Assembly (NCBI GenBank): GCA_031286325.1 | Contig: JAITUT010000017.1 | Location: 1 to 45,413 of the forward strand | Direction of reading: 5' to 3' | From: Helicobacteraceae bacterium | Lineage (GTDB): Bacteria > Campylobacterota > Campylobacteria > Campylobacterales > SZUA-545 | DNA length: 45,413 bases | Part shown: positions 1-9,088 of the stretch, in pieces | How positions within the stretch are numbered: the stretch's first letter is position 1 | Layout of the letters: every line of letters starts with the position of its first letter | Position numbers and translations under genes: made by a program | Notes under the pieces: generated by a model | The model's database searches: none | What the model was told of the DNA's origin: nothing | What the model saw: the letters and a program-made list of their open reading frames with translations, nothing else

Positions 1-747
1 CGCCGCCTCGTAGTCAATATCGCCGCAGACTTTGCCGTCAATTTTGTTTATTCCAATATCTATCGCGATCGCGCCGCCCGTGATCATATCGCCCGCGATC
101 AAATTCGCCTTGCCCACGCCGACTACCAAAAGATCGGCGCGGCGCGTGTGCTCCGCCAAATCGCGCGTATGAACGTGGCAAATGTCTACGGTCGCGCCCG
201 CGTTCAGCAGTAACGCCGCCATCGGCTTGCCCACGATATTGCTTGCGCCCACGACGCAGGCGTCCATTCCTTTGACATCAATTTTATTCGCCGACAAAAG
301 CCGCGTTACGCCAAGCGGCGTGCAGGGCGCGAAAGTTTCAAGCCCCGCGACGAGCCTGCCGAAATTATGCGGGTGAAAGCCGTCGACATCTTTGCTGATC
401 GCGATCTTTTCCAAAAGCGGCGTAGCGTCAATGTGTTTGGGTAGCGGCAACTGCACTAAAATTCCGTCCAAAAACGGGTTGTTGTTCATCATCGCGAGAG
501 TGTCAAGAATGTCGGCGGCGCGGACATCGGCGGGCATTTTATGCACCACGGAATAAACGCCGACCTCCTCGCACGCCTTTGCTTTCATATTCACATAAAG
601 TTCGCTCGCGGGATCGCCGCCCACCAAAATCACGGCGAGCCCCGGCGTAATGCCGCGCGATTTTTTGAGCGTCTCAACTTCGGTTTTCAACGCCGATCTG
701 ATCTCATTCGCAAGTTTTTTGCCGTCAAGAATTTGCGCGTTTTTCAT
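1..747 (-). CDS. folD: FolD, bifunctional methylene-THF dehydrogenase/cyclohydrolase (partial)
   Basis: The protein reads MKNAQILDGKKLANEIRSAL from an ATG at 747 and stays open to the left edge, so about 249 residues are present and the C-terminal end is missing. FolD interconverts 5,10-methylene-THF and 10-formyl-THF in cytosolic one-carbon metabolism. Family motifs are visible: the lysine-containing YVNMKAKAC segment, VQLPLPKHID, DVDGFHPHNFGRL and the Rossmann segment GASNIVGKP. The gene follows queC on the same strand with a 17-bp gap, so the two may be co-transcribed. The identification is firm and only the 3' end is unseen. Confidence 0.95.
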   Translation of the reverse strand, partial: MKNAQILDGKKLANEIRSALKTEVETLKKSRGITPGLAVILVGGDPASELYVNMKAKACEEVGVYSVVHKMPADVRAADILDTLAMMNNNPFLDGILVQLPLPKHIDATPLLEKIAISKDVDGFHPHNFGRLVAGLETFAPCTPLGVTRLLSANKIDVKGMDACVVGASNIVGKPMAALLLNAGATVDICHVHTRDLAEHTRRADLLVVGVGKANLIAGDMITGGAIAIDIGINKIDGKVCGDIDYEAA

Positions 748-764
748 ATTGAAATAATACCAAC

Positions 765-1415
765 CTATAAAATTGGGTCTTTTGCGCCCGCGAGGTTAAA
801 ACCCTTTTGGCGCAGGCGGCAACTTTCGCATACGCCGCACGGGCGATCTTCGTTTTGGTAGCAACTCCAAGTAAGACGCAGCGGCGCGTTTAGGCGCAAC
901 GCCTCGCGCACGATTTGCTCTTTCGTAAGATGAACAAGCGGCGCGGAAATTTTAATTTCGCCTGTCGCGCAACCGAGTTTGATCGCCGTTTCTTGCGCTT
1001 CTAAAAACGATTCGCGGCAATCGGGATAGCCGCTCGAATCCTCCTCCACCGCGCCTAAAACAATTTCGTTCGCCCCCTCTTTCTCGGCGATCGCGGCGGC
1101 GATCGAGAGGAAAATTCCGTTACGAAACGGCACGTATGTTACGGGCACTTTGTCTTTCGCGCTTAATTCGCTCGGCACCGCGATCGAGTAATCGGTGAGC
1201 GCGCTCTTGCCGATCGCGGCGAAAAACGGCAGGTCTATAATGTATGGTTTCGCGCCGTAAAATTGAGCGACTTTACCGAACGCCTCGCGCTCTTTGCGCT
1301 CCGTGCGCTGGCGGTAGTCAAAGTGCAGCGCGACGACCTCTCTTTTATTTTCGATGGCGATCGCCATTGCCGCCGTGCTGTCCATTCCGCCCGATAATAT
1401 GCAGATAGATTTCAT
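765..1415 (-). CDS. queC: QueC, 7-cyano-7-deazaguanine synthase
   Basis: QueC makes preQ0 from 7-carboxy-7-deazaguanine, ATP and ammonia in the queuosine tRNA-modification pathway. The 216-residue protein starts MKSICILSGGMDST, with the PP-loop ATP pyrophosphatase motif SGGMDST at residues 8-14. A C-terminal zinc cluster (C185, C193, C196, C199; pattern CGVCESC) matches the family. Length is normal. The start ATG at 1415 is the first in frame. A TATGAT box lies 24 bases upstream. folD follows downstream on the same strand. Other queuosine genes are not in the window. Confidence 0.94.
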   Translation of the reverse strand: MKSICILSGGMDSTAAMAIAIENKREVVALHFDYRQRTERKEREAFGKVAQFYGAKPYIIDLPFFAAIGKSALTDYSIAVPSELSAKDKVPVTYVPFRNGIFLSIAAAIAEKEGANEIVLGAVEEDSSGYPDCRESFLEAQETAIKLGCATGEIKISAPLVHLTKEQIVREALRLNAPLRLTWSCYQNEDRPCGVCESCRLRQKGFNLAGAKDPIL

Positions 1416-1438
1416 TTTCGCCCTTAATTAAACGCGCG

Positions 1439-1444
1439 ATCATA
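1439..1444 (-). promoter_or_regulatory. Putative -10 box (TATGAT) for queC-folD
   Basis: The reverse strand reads TATGAT about 24 bases before the queC start. No good -35 is visible, which is common for Campylobacterota vegetative promoters. Confidence 0.4.
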
Positions 1445-1544
1445 TACGATCCGCGCTAAAGTGTTGGGAATTAAATTGGAATAATTTTTGCTTATGCTTT
1501 GGTGTGAAAAGCTTATAACTCCCGCCGTGATCGCGGTAGTATAT

Positions 1545-1583
1545 GTAGGGGCGAACTGCGTTCGCCCGCTTCCATAGCGGGCG
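1545..1583. repeat. REP-like palindrome with two overlapping hairpins
   Basis: GGGCGAAC-TGC-GTTCGCCC (1549-1567) is a perfect 8-bp stem. Its right arm overlaps a second possible stem, CGCCCGCT...AGCGGGCG (1563-1583), so the two foldings exclude each other. The consensus GTAGG-nGGCGA-loop-TCGCCCGCTT recurs at 44783-44811 and, more loosely, at 35539-35560, suggesting a dispersed palindromic family. A third stem, GCGGGAGC-TTT-GCTCCCGC, lies at 1627-1645 just before flgB. Confidence 0.6.
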
Positions 1584-1667
1584 GCATTTTTGAGTTACGA
1601 AGCTCAAGTAAAGCCCATTGTCGCAAGCGGGAGCTTTGCTCCCGCGAGAAGTAAAAAGGATACAAAC

Positions 1668-2096
1668 GTGATTGAAATTAACAAGTCAAATAAATACATA
1701 CAAGCGGCGTTAAACGCGCGCGCTACCAGACAGGATTTGATCGCGTCAAATATCGCGAATGTGGATACGCCGTTTTACCGATCAAAGGACATTCACTTTG
1801 AGGGAATGTTAGCCGAGCAAGCCGAGAGTGAGTTTCACCGCCACCTGAAAAAAAAGTTGGCGATGGCGCAGACGCATCGCGCGCATTTGACGCCGAAGTC
1901 CGAATTGCCCGAAAAACCCGTGCTTTTTTACCGAGACGGGCATATGGCGCGCAATGACGCCAACACGGTGGATATTGACATTGAGACGAGCGAGATGAGC
2001 AAAAACGGCGTGATGTATAACGCTCTTGCCAGCGCGTATCAGAAAAATCGCGCGATTTTCAACGCGGCATTGGAATACAGCAGAAACCTTTCGTGA
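1668..2096 (+). CDS. flgB: FlgB, flagellar basal-body rod protein
   Basis: FlgB is a proximal rod protein of the flagellar basal body. The family N-terminal rod signature ATRQDLIASNIANVDTPFYRSKDI is clear, and the C-terminal helix (SKNGVMYNALASAYQKNRAIFNAALEYS) matches the D0 region of rod proteins. I chose the GTG at 1668 because AAAAAGGA lies 8 bases upstream and the family N-terminus starts there. The open frame extends upstream to a TTG at 1590, but that stretch is made of palindromic repeat DNA. Length from GTG is 142 residues, normal for FlgB. flgC and fliE, the usual partners, are not next to it: tatD follows convergently. Confidence 0.9.
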   Translation: MIEINKSNKYIQAALNARATRQDLIASNIANVDTPFYRSKDIHFEGMLAEQAESEFHRHLKKKLAMAQTHRAHLTPKSELPEKPVLFYRDGHMARNDANTVDIDIETSEMSKNGVMYNALASAYQKNRAIFNAALEYSRNLS

Positions 2097-2129
2097 TTTT
2101 CTAAAAAATTCGGGAGTTTTTGCGAGTTT

Positions 2130-2894
2130 TTAGATTTTGAAGAGTTTGCGCGCGTTTTCGGTGGAAATTTCGGCGATCAACTCCTGTGAAACACCTTTGA
2201 TTTCGGCGATTTTCGCGGCGATCAGCGGGATAAACGCCGCTTCGTTGCGCTTGCCGCGATGCGGAGCGGGGGCGAGATATGGCGCGTCCGTTTCGAGGAT
2301 TATGCGATCAAGCGGGATTTTCGCGGCGGTTTCTTGCAACTTTTTCGCGTTTTGAAATGTGATCGCGCCGCCGATTCCGAAATAAAAATTACGATCGGCT
2401 AACGAGAGCAAAATTTCATCGCCCGTAAAACAATGCAGCGCGCCGCCAGTTTTCGAATTTCGCAAAATTTCTAGGCTATCTTGCGCGGCGTCGCGAATAT
2501 GCGCGATCAACGGCAGATTCTTTTCGTTTGCGATCGCGATGTGAGTTTTGAAAATTTGCTTTTGTTTCGCGATTGTCTCCAAACGCTCTTTTTCATCTTT
2601 CGGTAGGCGGAAATAATCTAAACCGCATTCGCCGATAGCGACGTGTTTTTGATCGCCTTTTAATAAATTTCTCATCTCGCTTTCGTTGAAATATTCTATA
2701 TCGTAAGGATGCGTTCCGATCGCGTAAAAGACATTTTTGTTTTCATACGCGATTTTGATTGCTTTTTTAATTCCGCGCGGATCGGCTCCTGGAATTATAA
2801 ATTTATCTACGTCGTTTGCGATCGCGCGATCTAAAACCGCGTTAAGGTCCCCGTTAAAATCATTATGATCCAAATGAATATGCGTATCTATCAT
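2130..2894 (-). CDS. tatD: TatD-family metal-dependent hydrolase (deoxyribonuclease)
   Basis: The protein is 254 residues and starts MIDTHIHLDHNDFNGD, with the HxH metal site typical of the TIM-barrel TatD family. GECGLDYFR, HIRDA, HCFTGD and ILETDAPYLAP are the other family motifs. TatD proteins are cytosolic Mg-dependent nucleases tied to DNA repair or degradation. The start codon overlaps the stop of the small upstream membrane gene (TAATG), so the pair is probably translationally coupled at the end of the ilvC-min-dprA-ruvX run. Confidence 0.93.
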   Translation of the reverse strand: MIDTHIHLDHNDFNGDLNAVLDRAIANDVDKFIIPGADPRGIKKAIKIAYENKNVFYAIGTHPYDIEYFNESEMRNLLKGDQKHVAIGECGLDYFRLPKDEKERLETIAKQKQIFKTHIAIANEKNLPLIAHIRDAAQDSLEILRNSKTGGALHCFTGDEILLSLADRNFYFGIGGAITFQNAKKLQETAAKIPLDRIILETDAPYLAPAPHRGKRNEAAFIPLIAAKIAEIKGVSQELIAEISTENARKLFKI

Positions 2895-3004
2895 TATTCG
2901 ACTCCGAAAAGTTTGAGAATTACGCGGCGGAAATTCGCGTTGGATAGCGCGAAAATTATTAACGCGATCGTGATCGCGATCTTAATAATTGCAAATTGTT
3001 TCAT
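2894..3004 (-). CDS. Small single-pass membrane protein (36 aa)
   Basis: This short frame from ATG 3004 encodes MKQFAIIKIAITIALIIFAL followed by SNANFRRVILKLFGVE. One hydrophobic helix (residues 4-20) is followed by a basic tail, which suggests a small inner-membrane protein. It starts one base after the ruvX stop and its stop overlaps the tatD start (TAATG). This tight packing is the main reason to think it is real. I do not recognise a family. Confidence 0.6.
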   Translation of the reverse strand: MKQFAIIKIAITIALIIFALSNANFRRVILKLFGVE

Positions 3005-3005
3005 T

Positions 3006-3392
3006 TTAGCTCCGTTTGCTTAAATAACGGTTCAGAATCACAAGCGCGGCGATTGAATCTAATTTGCCGTCTCTTTTATCTTTCGTTTGCAAAAGTTCCG
3101 CCGCTTCAATTGACGAATCGCTCTCGTCTTGAAAAGCAAATTTATCCGCGAAGTCTAGCAAATTTATAAAATGTTTACCGCGCCTTTTCATCTCATCTTC
3201 CGCGTTGCCGCCGAGGGGTAGCCCTAAAACTATAAAATCCACATTGCGATCGGCAATTATTCTTTTAACTTCATTCGCCGCCTGATCGCGGTTTTTACGA
3301 ATTATCGGATTTAATAAAAGCGCTATTTTATTATCGGGCGAAAACGCTAAACCAATTCGTTTTAAACCTAAATCAATTGCTAAAATCGCCAA
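3006..3392 (-). CDS. ruvX: RuvX/YqgF-family Holliday-junction resolvase-like nuclease
   Basis: The protein starts MAILAIDLGLKRIGLAFS, the RNase H-fold first strand with the catalytic aspartate (D7), followed by DFIVLGLPLG and a C-terminal KRDGKLDSIAALVILNRYL helix carrying the last acidic residue. YqgF proteins act in pre-16S rRNA 5' processing or as Holliday resolvases. Length is 128 residues, slightly short. The start is a TTG at 3392 with GGGAG 8 bases upstream, overlapping the end of dprA by 20 bases. The dprA-ruvX pairing is conserved in Campylobacterota as far as I recall. Confidence 0.88.
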   Translation of the reverse strand: MAILAIDLGLKRIGLAFSPDNKIALLLNPIIRKNRDQAANEVKRIIADRNVDFIVLGLPLGGNAEDEMKRRGKHFINLLDFADKFAFQDESDSSIEAAELLQTKDKRDGKLDSIAALVILNRYLSKRS

Positions 3393-4143
3393 CTTCTATT
3401 CTCCCGTTTGTTACGACAATTTTTCCTTCTAGTTCGTATTCATAGATTTTCGCGCCGAATTTTTCGATCGCGTCATCGTAGATCGGGCGCGTTTTAGCGT
3501 AAATTAAAATTTCATCTTTTTCATTTGCTTTTAATTCTAAATTCAACGCCTTTAATAATGTGTTTTCGTCCCAAATAATTTTTGCTTTATTTTCACGTAA
3601 AAGCTTATTTGTCGCTTCGCTTTCGCCAAGTCTATGAGGGATTACATAAATATCTTTTTTTTGATCGAGCGCGCGGTTAATACTAGCGTGCGATCCGCTA
3701 TTTAATTCGGCTTCCGTTACGCACACGATATCGGCGATTCCTGTAATAAGTCTATTTCTATGGACGAAACTCCAATTTTTAGGCTCGATATCTCTCTCGT
3801 ATTCGCTTAAAACAAGCGCGTTCTCTTTAATTTTGTCAATGAGTTTTCTTTTATCGCGATCAATTGATCCTGCGAGAATCGCGATCGTATTTTCTCCAGC
3901 CGCTTCGTGAGCGTTCTCATCTATTCCGTAAGCGCCGCCGCTGACTACTGCCGCGCCCGCTTTGGAGATCGCGGAGGCGATTATTTTCGTATAAGTTTTA
4001 GCGTAATTCGAAGCGCGTCTTGAGCCTATGATCGCGACTAATTTTTTTTCTAATAACGACAAATTTCCCTCATAAAAAATCTCTTTCGGCGGCTCTTTTA
4101 TTGTTAGTAAATTTTCTGGAATTTTAGATAGCTTTTCTATCAC
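3373..4143 (-). CDS. dprA: DprA/Smf, DNA-processing protein for natural transformation
   Basis: DprA binds incoming single-stranded DNA and loads RecA during transformation. The 256-residue protein has the Rossmann-type DprA core: AIIGSRRASNYAKTY, SGGAYGIDENAHEAA, TIAILAGSIDR, and VTEAELNSGSHASINRALDQ. These are the ssDNA-binding and nucleotide-fold signatures. The start is a GTG at 4143 that overlaps the stop of the upstream membrane gene (GTGA). The last about 60 residues may be a short winged-helix-like tail. It suggests that the organism can take up DNA, which fits the mobile content of the window. Confidence 0.93.
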   Translation of the reverse strand: MIEKLSKIPENLLTIKEPPKEIFYEGNLSLLEKKLVAIIGSRRASNYAKTYTKIIASAISKAGAAVVSGGAYGIDENAHEAAGENTIAILAGSIDRDKRKLIDKIKENALVLSEYERDIEPKNWSFVHRNRLITGIADIVCVTEAELNSGSHASINRALDQKKDIYVIPHRLGESEATNKLLRENKAKIIWDENTLLKALNLELKANEKDEILIYAKTRPIYDDAIEKFGAKIYEYELEGKIVVTNGRIEVGDFSN

Positions 4144-5477
4144 TTCGTTATCTCCAATTTAGCGAGTTTATAAAATATCCCGTCTGTGAATTTGTAGCCA
4201 AATAGTTTTGTCTTTAACATACGCAAATTGTCATTTGAAAGAATATCGGTTTCAAAGTGCGAAAATCTATTACGCATATTCACGATCGTCTTTAACTCGT
4301 AATAATTTAACTCTTTAGGAGAAAATTTCGCGCGTAAAATTTTGATCGCGTCTCCCAGCATCAGATACTTTTTTGATTTATTCCTAAAGGGCTCCGCGCG
4401 TTTTTTAATCATATAATCAAAGCCATTAAACCAAGCGTGCATAATTTGCGAAATATATTCGGGGTTTTTTTCATACAAAAGCATACCCTCCGCCATTTGC
4501 TCTATTAAATTCATAGGCATAGAGATTCCGAATATTTTTATAAACTCTATTTTGATCTCTATTATTCTCTTATTTTTTTCGGCTTCGCTGATATTGTCTG
4601 TTTCGCTCGCCATCTCTTCGTTAACAGACAAAAGATCGTGTTCTATCCGCATACGTTCCATATTTAATAGCAATATCTCTTGATTTAACTTCTCTATATC
4701 TGTTCTATCAACATCGGGCTTGTTTTCTATTAATTTGCGGCGTTTAATCTCCAACTGCTCGTTTGTGCGGCGCAAATTCTCTTTATGCCTCTCAAAAATT
4801 TCGGTGTTCGTATCTAACTTTTTAGCCTCCTCCGTCAATAAATTTTCGTAACTTTCCAACTCCTCTTCGGGCGAAACTCTCCTTACGCTCCAAACAAAAA
4901 ATATCAAAAACGAAACCAAAAAAAACAAATAAAACAGAACAGACTTTTGCCACTCGTAAGAGATCAAAGATAATCGCCACTTTTCAAACGAAAAAGTCTT
5001 ATCTGTAAAATAATCGGGCAACAAAGAATAAGATATAGTGCGCAGAAACGAAATATAATACTTTGGGATAATATAATAGCTATATGTGTAAGTATATCCG
5101 TCGAACGTATAATTTTTAATTGTTTTTTGATAATAATCTTCGCAACAAATATATTGCCATCTTTCTTTATTTTCTTTATTAAAAATAAGCGCGCCGTTAT
5201 GATCCTTAACCTCCAAATCCATATAGATCGGCAGCGTGAATCTGTTTAATATTAGTTTTAACTCTTGATCGTCTTCAATTTGCGAGGTCTCTTTGCGCAA
5301 AAAATTTGTATATCCGTCAATCTCGTGAGTCATATAACGATCGTAAGCGCCGTAATAAACTAAATAATCTATCACGCTCCAAACCATAAATACGCTGAAA
5401 AACGATGCGGCGAGGCTCGCGCAAAAAGCGCGCAGATATTTTTTTCGCCTGTTTTTAAGAGCTTTAGCCGAGATCAA
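4140..5477 (-). CDS. Two-pass membrane protein with coiled coil and HEPN-like C-terminal motif, function unknown
   Basis: The 445-residue protein has a membrane helix near residues 15-40, a roughly 130-residue predicted periplasmic part rich in Tyr, a second helix near 175-197 (SVLFYLFFLVSFLIFFVWSV), and a long charged coiled coil at about 205-310. The C-terminal part is helical and contains R402-N-R-F-S-H407, which fits the Rx4H pattern of HEPN domains. The motif is short and could be chance. The start is a TTG with GGAG 8 bases upstream, overlapping minE by 14 bases. It sits between minE and dprA, where a Helicobacter-like order has nothing as I recall. I do not recognise a family. Confidence 0.7.
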   Translation of the reverse strand: MISAKALKNRRKKYLRAFCASLAASFFSVFMVWSVIDYLVYYGAYDRYMTHEIDGYTNFLRKETSQIEDDQELKLILNRFTLPIYMDLEVKDHNGALIFNKENKERWQYICCEDYYQKTIKNYTFDGYTYTYSYYIIPKYYISFLRTISYSLLPDYFTDKTFSFEKWRLSLISYEWQKSVLFYLFFLVSFLIFFVWSVRRVSPEEELESYENLLTEEAKKLDTNTEIFERHKENLRRTNEQLEIKRRKLIENKPDVDRTDIEKLNQEILLLNMERMRIEHDLLSVNEEMASETDNISEAEKNKRIIEIKIEFIKIFGISMPMNLIEQMAEGMLLYEKNPEYISQIMHAWFNGFDYMIKKRAEPFRNKSKKYLMLGDAIKILRAKFSPKELNYYELKTIVNMRNRFSHFETDILSNDNLRMLKTKLFGYKFTDGIFYKLAKLEITK

Positions 5478-5706
5478 TATTAATCTCCACGCGACCCGCG
5501 CTTTGATCTTTACTCGCCGAAACCTCTATATTTTTGATTGATTTATATTTGCTGACGACAGCCAAAATCTCATCTTTCATCTGATCCAAGAACGCGAAAG
5601 AGGGATCGTTCGCCGCCCTCTCGCGCGAAAGCGTAATCCGCAGACGATCGCGCGCGCAAGCCGCCGCGCTTTTTTGCTCGCCAAATAATCCTCCAAAGAG
5701 CCTCAT
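5464..5706 (-). CDS. minE: MinE, cell-division topological specificity factor
   Basis: MinE stimulates MinD ATPase and drives septum placement. The 80-residue protein starts MRLFGGLFG, an amphipathic membrane-targeting helix, followed by [15 protein letters not shown] (the MinD-binding segment) and a C-terminal beta-rich half ending VEINIDLG. Length fits the family. The ATG overlaps the minD stop (ATGA), so the two are coupled. minC is not next to them, as is common in this phylum. Confidence 0.93.
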   Translation of the reverse strand: MRLFGGLFGEQKSAAACARDRLRITLSRERAANDPSFAFLDQMKDEILAVVSKYKSIKNIEVSASKDQSAGRVEINIDLG

Positions 5707-6512
5707 TTGAACAAGCCTTTGATGAAGCCGCCCAAGCCCTTTTCGCCGCTCATATCCATAAATTCTACCGCCTCGCCCAGCACGCGTCTGGCAATGCGCC
5801 GATACGCCTCGCCCGAAACGGATTTCGGATTTTTCGCCACGACTTCGCCCATATTGGTCGCCACGACGACGAGCTCGTCTTCGGGTACAAGCCCGATTAA
5901 CTCAATCGCCAGAATTTGCAGGACGTCTTCGCTGCTCATCATTTGCCCTTTTTTGATCATTTCGGGCTTGATTCTGTTGATGATTAGGCGTTTTTTGACC
6001 TCGCCGCCCTCTTTGGCTAGGCGGCTTTTGGCGTCAATTATGCCGATTACGCGATCGGCGTCGCGCACCGCCGAAACCTCCGGCGTGGTAATAATTAAAG
6101 CGGTGTCGGCTAAGTAGATCGCGTGTTCAAAGCCGCTCTCAATGCCTGCGGGCGAATCAATTAAAACGTAGTCAAACTCCGCTTTCAAGGAGTTAATCAG
6201 CTCCTCTACTTTGTCGGTTTTCAGAGCGTTTTTATCGCGCGTTTGCGAGGCGGGCAAGAAATACAAGGTCTTTGTGTGCTTGTCTTGGATTAACGCTTGG
6301 GAAAGTTTGCAACGTCCGTCCATAACCTCTATTGAGTCATAAACGATGCGGTTTTCTAGCCCTAAAATCATATCCAGATTGCGAAGCCCAATGTCAAAAT
6401 CAACCGCCGCGACTTTCTTGCCGCCCTCCGCGATCGCGGTCGCGATATTCGCCGTAGCGGTACTCTTGCCTACGCCGCCCTTGCCGCTTGTGATTGTGAT
6501 TACTTCGCCCAC
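5703..6512 (-). CDS. minD: MinD, septum-site-determining ATPase
   Basis: The 269-residue protein begins [18 protein letters not shown] with the deviant Walker A motif KGGVGKS at residues 11-17. Also present are [28 protein letters not shown] and the C-terminal amphipathic membrane-targeting helix [11 protein letters not shown]. MinD cycles on the inner membrane with MinE to position the division site. The start is a GTG one base after the ilvC stop. The order ilvC-minD-minE supports a Campylobacterota origin. Confidence 0.96.
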   Translation of the reverse strand: MGEVITITSGKGGVGKSTATANIATAIAEGGKKVAAVDFDIGLRNLDMILGLENRIVYDSIEVMDGRCKLSQALIQDKHTKTLYFLPASQTRDKNALKTDKVEELINSLKAEFDYVLIDSPAGIESGFEHAIYLADTALIITTPEVSAVRDADRVIGIIDAKSRLAKEGGEVKKRLIINRIKPEMIKKGQMMSSEDVLQILAIELIGLVPEDELVVVATNMGEVVAKNPKSVSGEAYRRIARRVLGEAVEFMDMSGEKGLGGFIKGLFK

Positions 6513-6513
6513 T

Positions 6514-7563
<1,050 letters not shown>

Positions 7564-7564
7564 C

Positions 7565-7570
7565 TATCTT
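7565..7570 (-). promoter_or_regulatory. Putative -10 box (TAAGAT) of the ilvC operon
   Basis: The reverse strand reads GCGTAAGATAGCG. The context gcTAwnATnncg recurs before other genes here. It lies back to back with the TAAAAT box at 7591-7596, so the 66-bp gap holds divergent promoters. Confidence 0.5.
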
Positions 7571-7590
7571 ACGCAAAATTAAATAAAGGC

Positions 7591-7596
7591 TAAAAT
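7591..7596 (+). promoter_or_regulatory. Putative -10 box (TAAAAT) just before the gene at 7603
   Basis: GGCTAAAATTGCG matches the local -10 context. The ATG at 7603 is only 7 bases downstream, so transcription from this box would give a nearly leaderless mRNA. Confidence 0.45.
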
Positions 7597-7602
7597 TGCG
7601 TT

Positions 7603-8331
7603 ATGAGACTTTTTCTGATTTTGTTCGCGATCGCGATCTCAATTTTGTTTATTTCGCCGCGCCCGTTTATGAGCAGAGACGACGGCAGAGCGCTTACGAT
7701 GAACCCATATCTCTTGCGCGCTATGAGCGGCTTCGCGCGATCTGTGGTGGGCGATTTCGTGTGGATGAAAAGCCGTCTCGTAGATGAGCTCCGCTACGGC
7801 GACAAAGTGGATTTTGATACTTATATGCGCGTGTTTTCAACGCAAATTATCCTTGATCCGCAGTTTATTTTGCCGGTCAGATACGCCTCGACTTACCTTG
7901 CGTCCCTGCCCAAACGCCCCGATCTGGCTATTGAGCTCCTCAATTTGTCCGAAACTTTAAACCGCGATCGCTTTGATCTCTTAATTTTAGAGGCGCTTGT
8001 GCGCGTCGGCTACGATGTGCCAAACAGCAGCGATCGCCTATTTGACATAGCTCGCCGTATAGAGGCGTTGCCCGATCAAGGCGATAAAAAAAAATTAGTC
8101 GGCGCGATGAAAATGGACGATTTTATGATAATATTAATAAATTACTCGCGCACTAAAGACGGCAAAGCGGAGCTTGTACAAGACGATCTGCGAGAACTTT
8201 ATTGCCTTACCGAAAACGCCGATCGCCGCGAGAAAATTGTACAGGAGTTGGAGGAGGTACGCGCTGGAGTCGGGCTGGATTTCGTGAAAGAACGCGATTT
8301 GCCAAATTGCAGAGCCGGCGTTGGGGGTTAA
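7603..8331 (+). CDS. Membrane-anchored conserved-looking protein, unknown function
   Basis: The 242-residue protein opens with a hydrophobic segment, MRLFLILFAIAISILFISPR, that reads as a signal anchor or signal peptide. The rest is mainly helical, with paired motifs (FILPVRYASTYLASLPKRPDLAIELLNLS) that resemble tetratricopeptide-type helices, so an envelope-facing scaffold is possible. No catalytic motif was seen. Codon use and GATCGC words match the neighbours. It is divergent from ilvC, and the next gene starts 45 bases downstream on the same strand. I do not recognise a family. Confidence 0.75.
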   Translation: MRLFLILFAIAISILFISPRPFMSRDDGRALTMNPYLLRAMSGFARSVVGDFVWMKSRLVDELRYGDKVDFDTYMRVFSTQIILDPQFILPVRYASTYLASLPKRPDLAIELLNLSETLNRDRFDLLILEALVRVGYDVPNSSDRLFDIARRIEALPDQGDKKKLVGAMKMDDFMIILINYSRTKDGKAELVQDDLRELYCLTENADRREKIVQELEEVRAGVGLDFVKERDLPNCRAGVGG

Positions 8332-8376
8332 GTTGGAGAGCTTTTTGCTTGCGATGACAAATATAAAGGATTTCAA

Positions 8377-8982
8377 ATGCAAGTAGGTATTTCGCCGCAA
8401 ACGGAGACGATAAATTACGCGCAAATGGACGCCGCGCGCCAAAGTAACCGCGAGAGCCAGCGCGAAATTTCGCGCGAGGGGTCGCAAGAAGCGGCAAACG
8501 GGGCTAGAGAGACGCGGGCGCGGGAATCGGCTTATGTAGAGCGCCAAAACGCGCCGCAACAGGTTACGCCGCAGGCGATCACGAACTTTGCGCGCGAGAG
8601 CGAGAGATACGCCGCGCAAGAGATCGCGGGCGCGATTAAGGCGATCTACAACGCGGCGGATCAAACGCTAAACGCCGTGAACGGCGCGAATAGCGCGGCA
8701 AACGCGCCCGCGAACAACGCGAATAACGTCGGTAATGAGCAGACGATCCGCGAAACCGCTTCGCGCGTGGCAAACTTTGTGATCTACGGCGCGGAGGGCG
8801 AAAGCTCGCTTTTAAGAAGCGGCAGAAACGCCGTGATTGAGGGCGCGAATATGGCGCAAGAGATCGCAGGAGGCGGCGACAGAGCGGCGGAAGCGGCGCG
8901 AAATATCGTCTCGCAATCGCTTGAAAACATTGATCGTTACACGCGATCTATCGGCGCGCCGATCCTAAATATGCTCGCGTAG
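8377..8982 (+). CDS. Ala/Asn/Glu/Arg-rich low-complexity protein, unknown function
   Basis: The 201-residue protein starts MQVGISPQTETINYAQMDAA. It is dominated by Ala, Asn, Gln, Glu and Arg, with no signal peptide and no hydrophobic helix, and it ends RSIGAPILNMLA. The central part (residues about 65-135) reads as long polar helices. The base composition is high in GCG/CGC words like the local core genome. The opposite strand also has a long open frame over 8134-8664, but it runs into the upstream gene and has no recognisable product. The function is unknown and I am only moderately sure that the gene is expressed. Confidence 0.6.
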   Translation: MQVGISPQTETINYAQMDAARQSNRESQREISREGSQEAANGARETRARESAYVERQNAPQQVTPQAITNFARESERYAAQEIAGAIKAIYNAADQTLNAVNGANSAANAPANNANNVGNEQTIRETASRVANFVIYGAEGESSLLRSGRNAVIEGANMAQEIAGGGDRAAEAARNIVSQSLENIDRYTRSIGAPILNMLA

Positions 8983-9051
8983 TTTCGCTCGCCCAACTTT
9001 TACCCCAGCGGCGCGTTAGGCGCGCCGCGCTACGCTTTTTCCTCATTTCGC

Positions 9052-9057
9052 TAAAAT
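9052..9057 (+). promoter_or_regulatory. Putative -10 box (TAAAAT) for leuB
   Basis: TTTCGCTAAAATCCC shares the gcTAAAATnnc context found before other genes in this window. It lies 31 bases before the leuB ATG. Confidence 0.5.
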
Positions 9058-9088
9058 CCCCGCGCAAATTTTCTAATTTGGGAAAACG

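Noticed and set aside
8134-8664. A 176-codon minus-strand frame opposite two unknown genes
   Set aside because: It is Arg/Leu-rich, typical of the reverse of GCG-rich genes, and has no recognisable product. The plus-strand genes fit better, though 8377-8982 is not certain.
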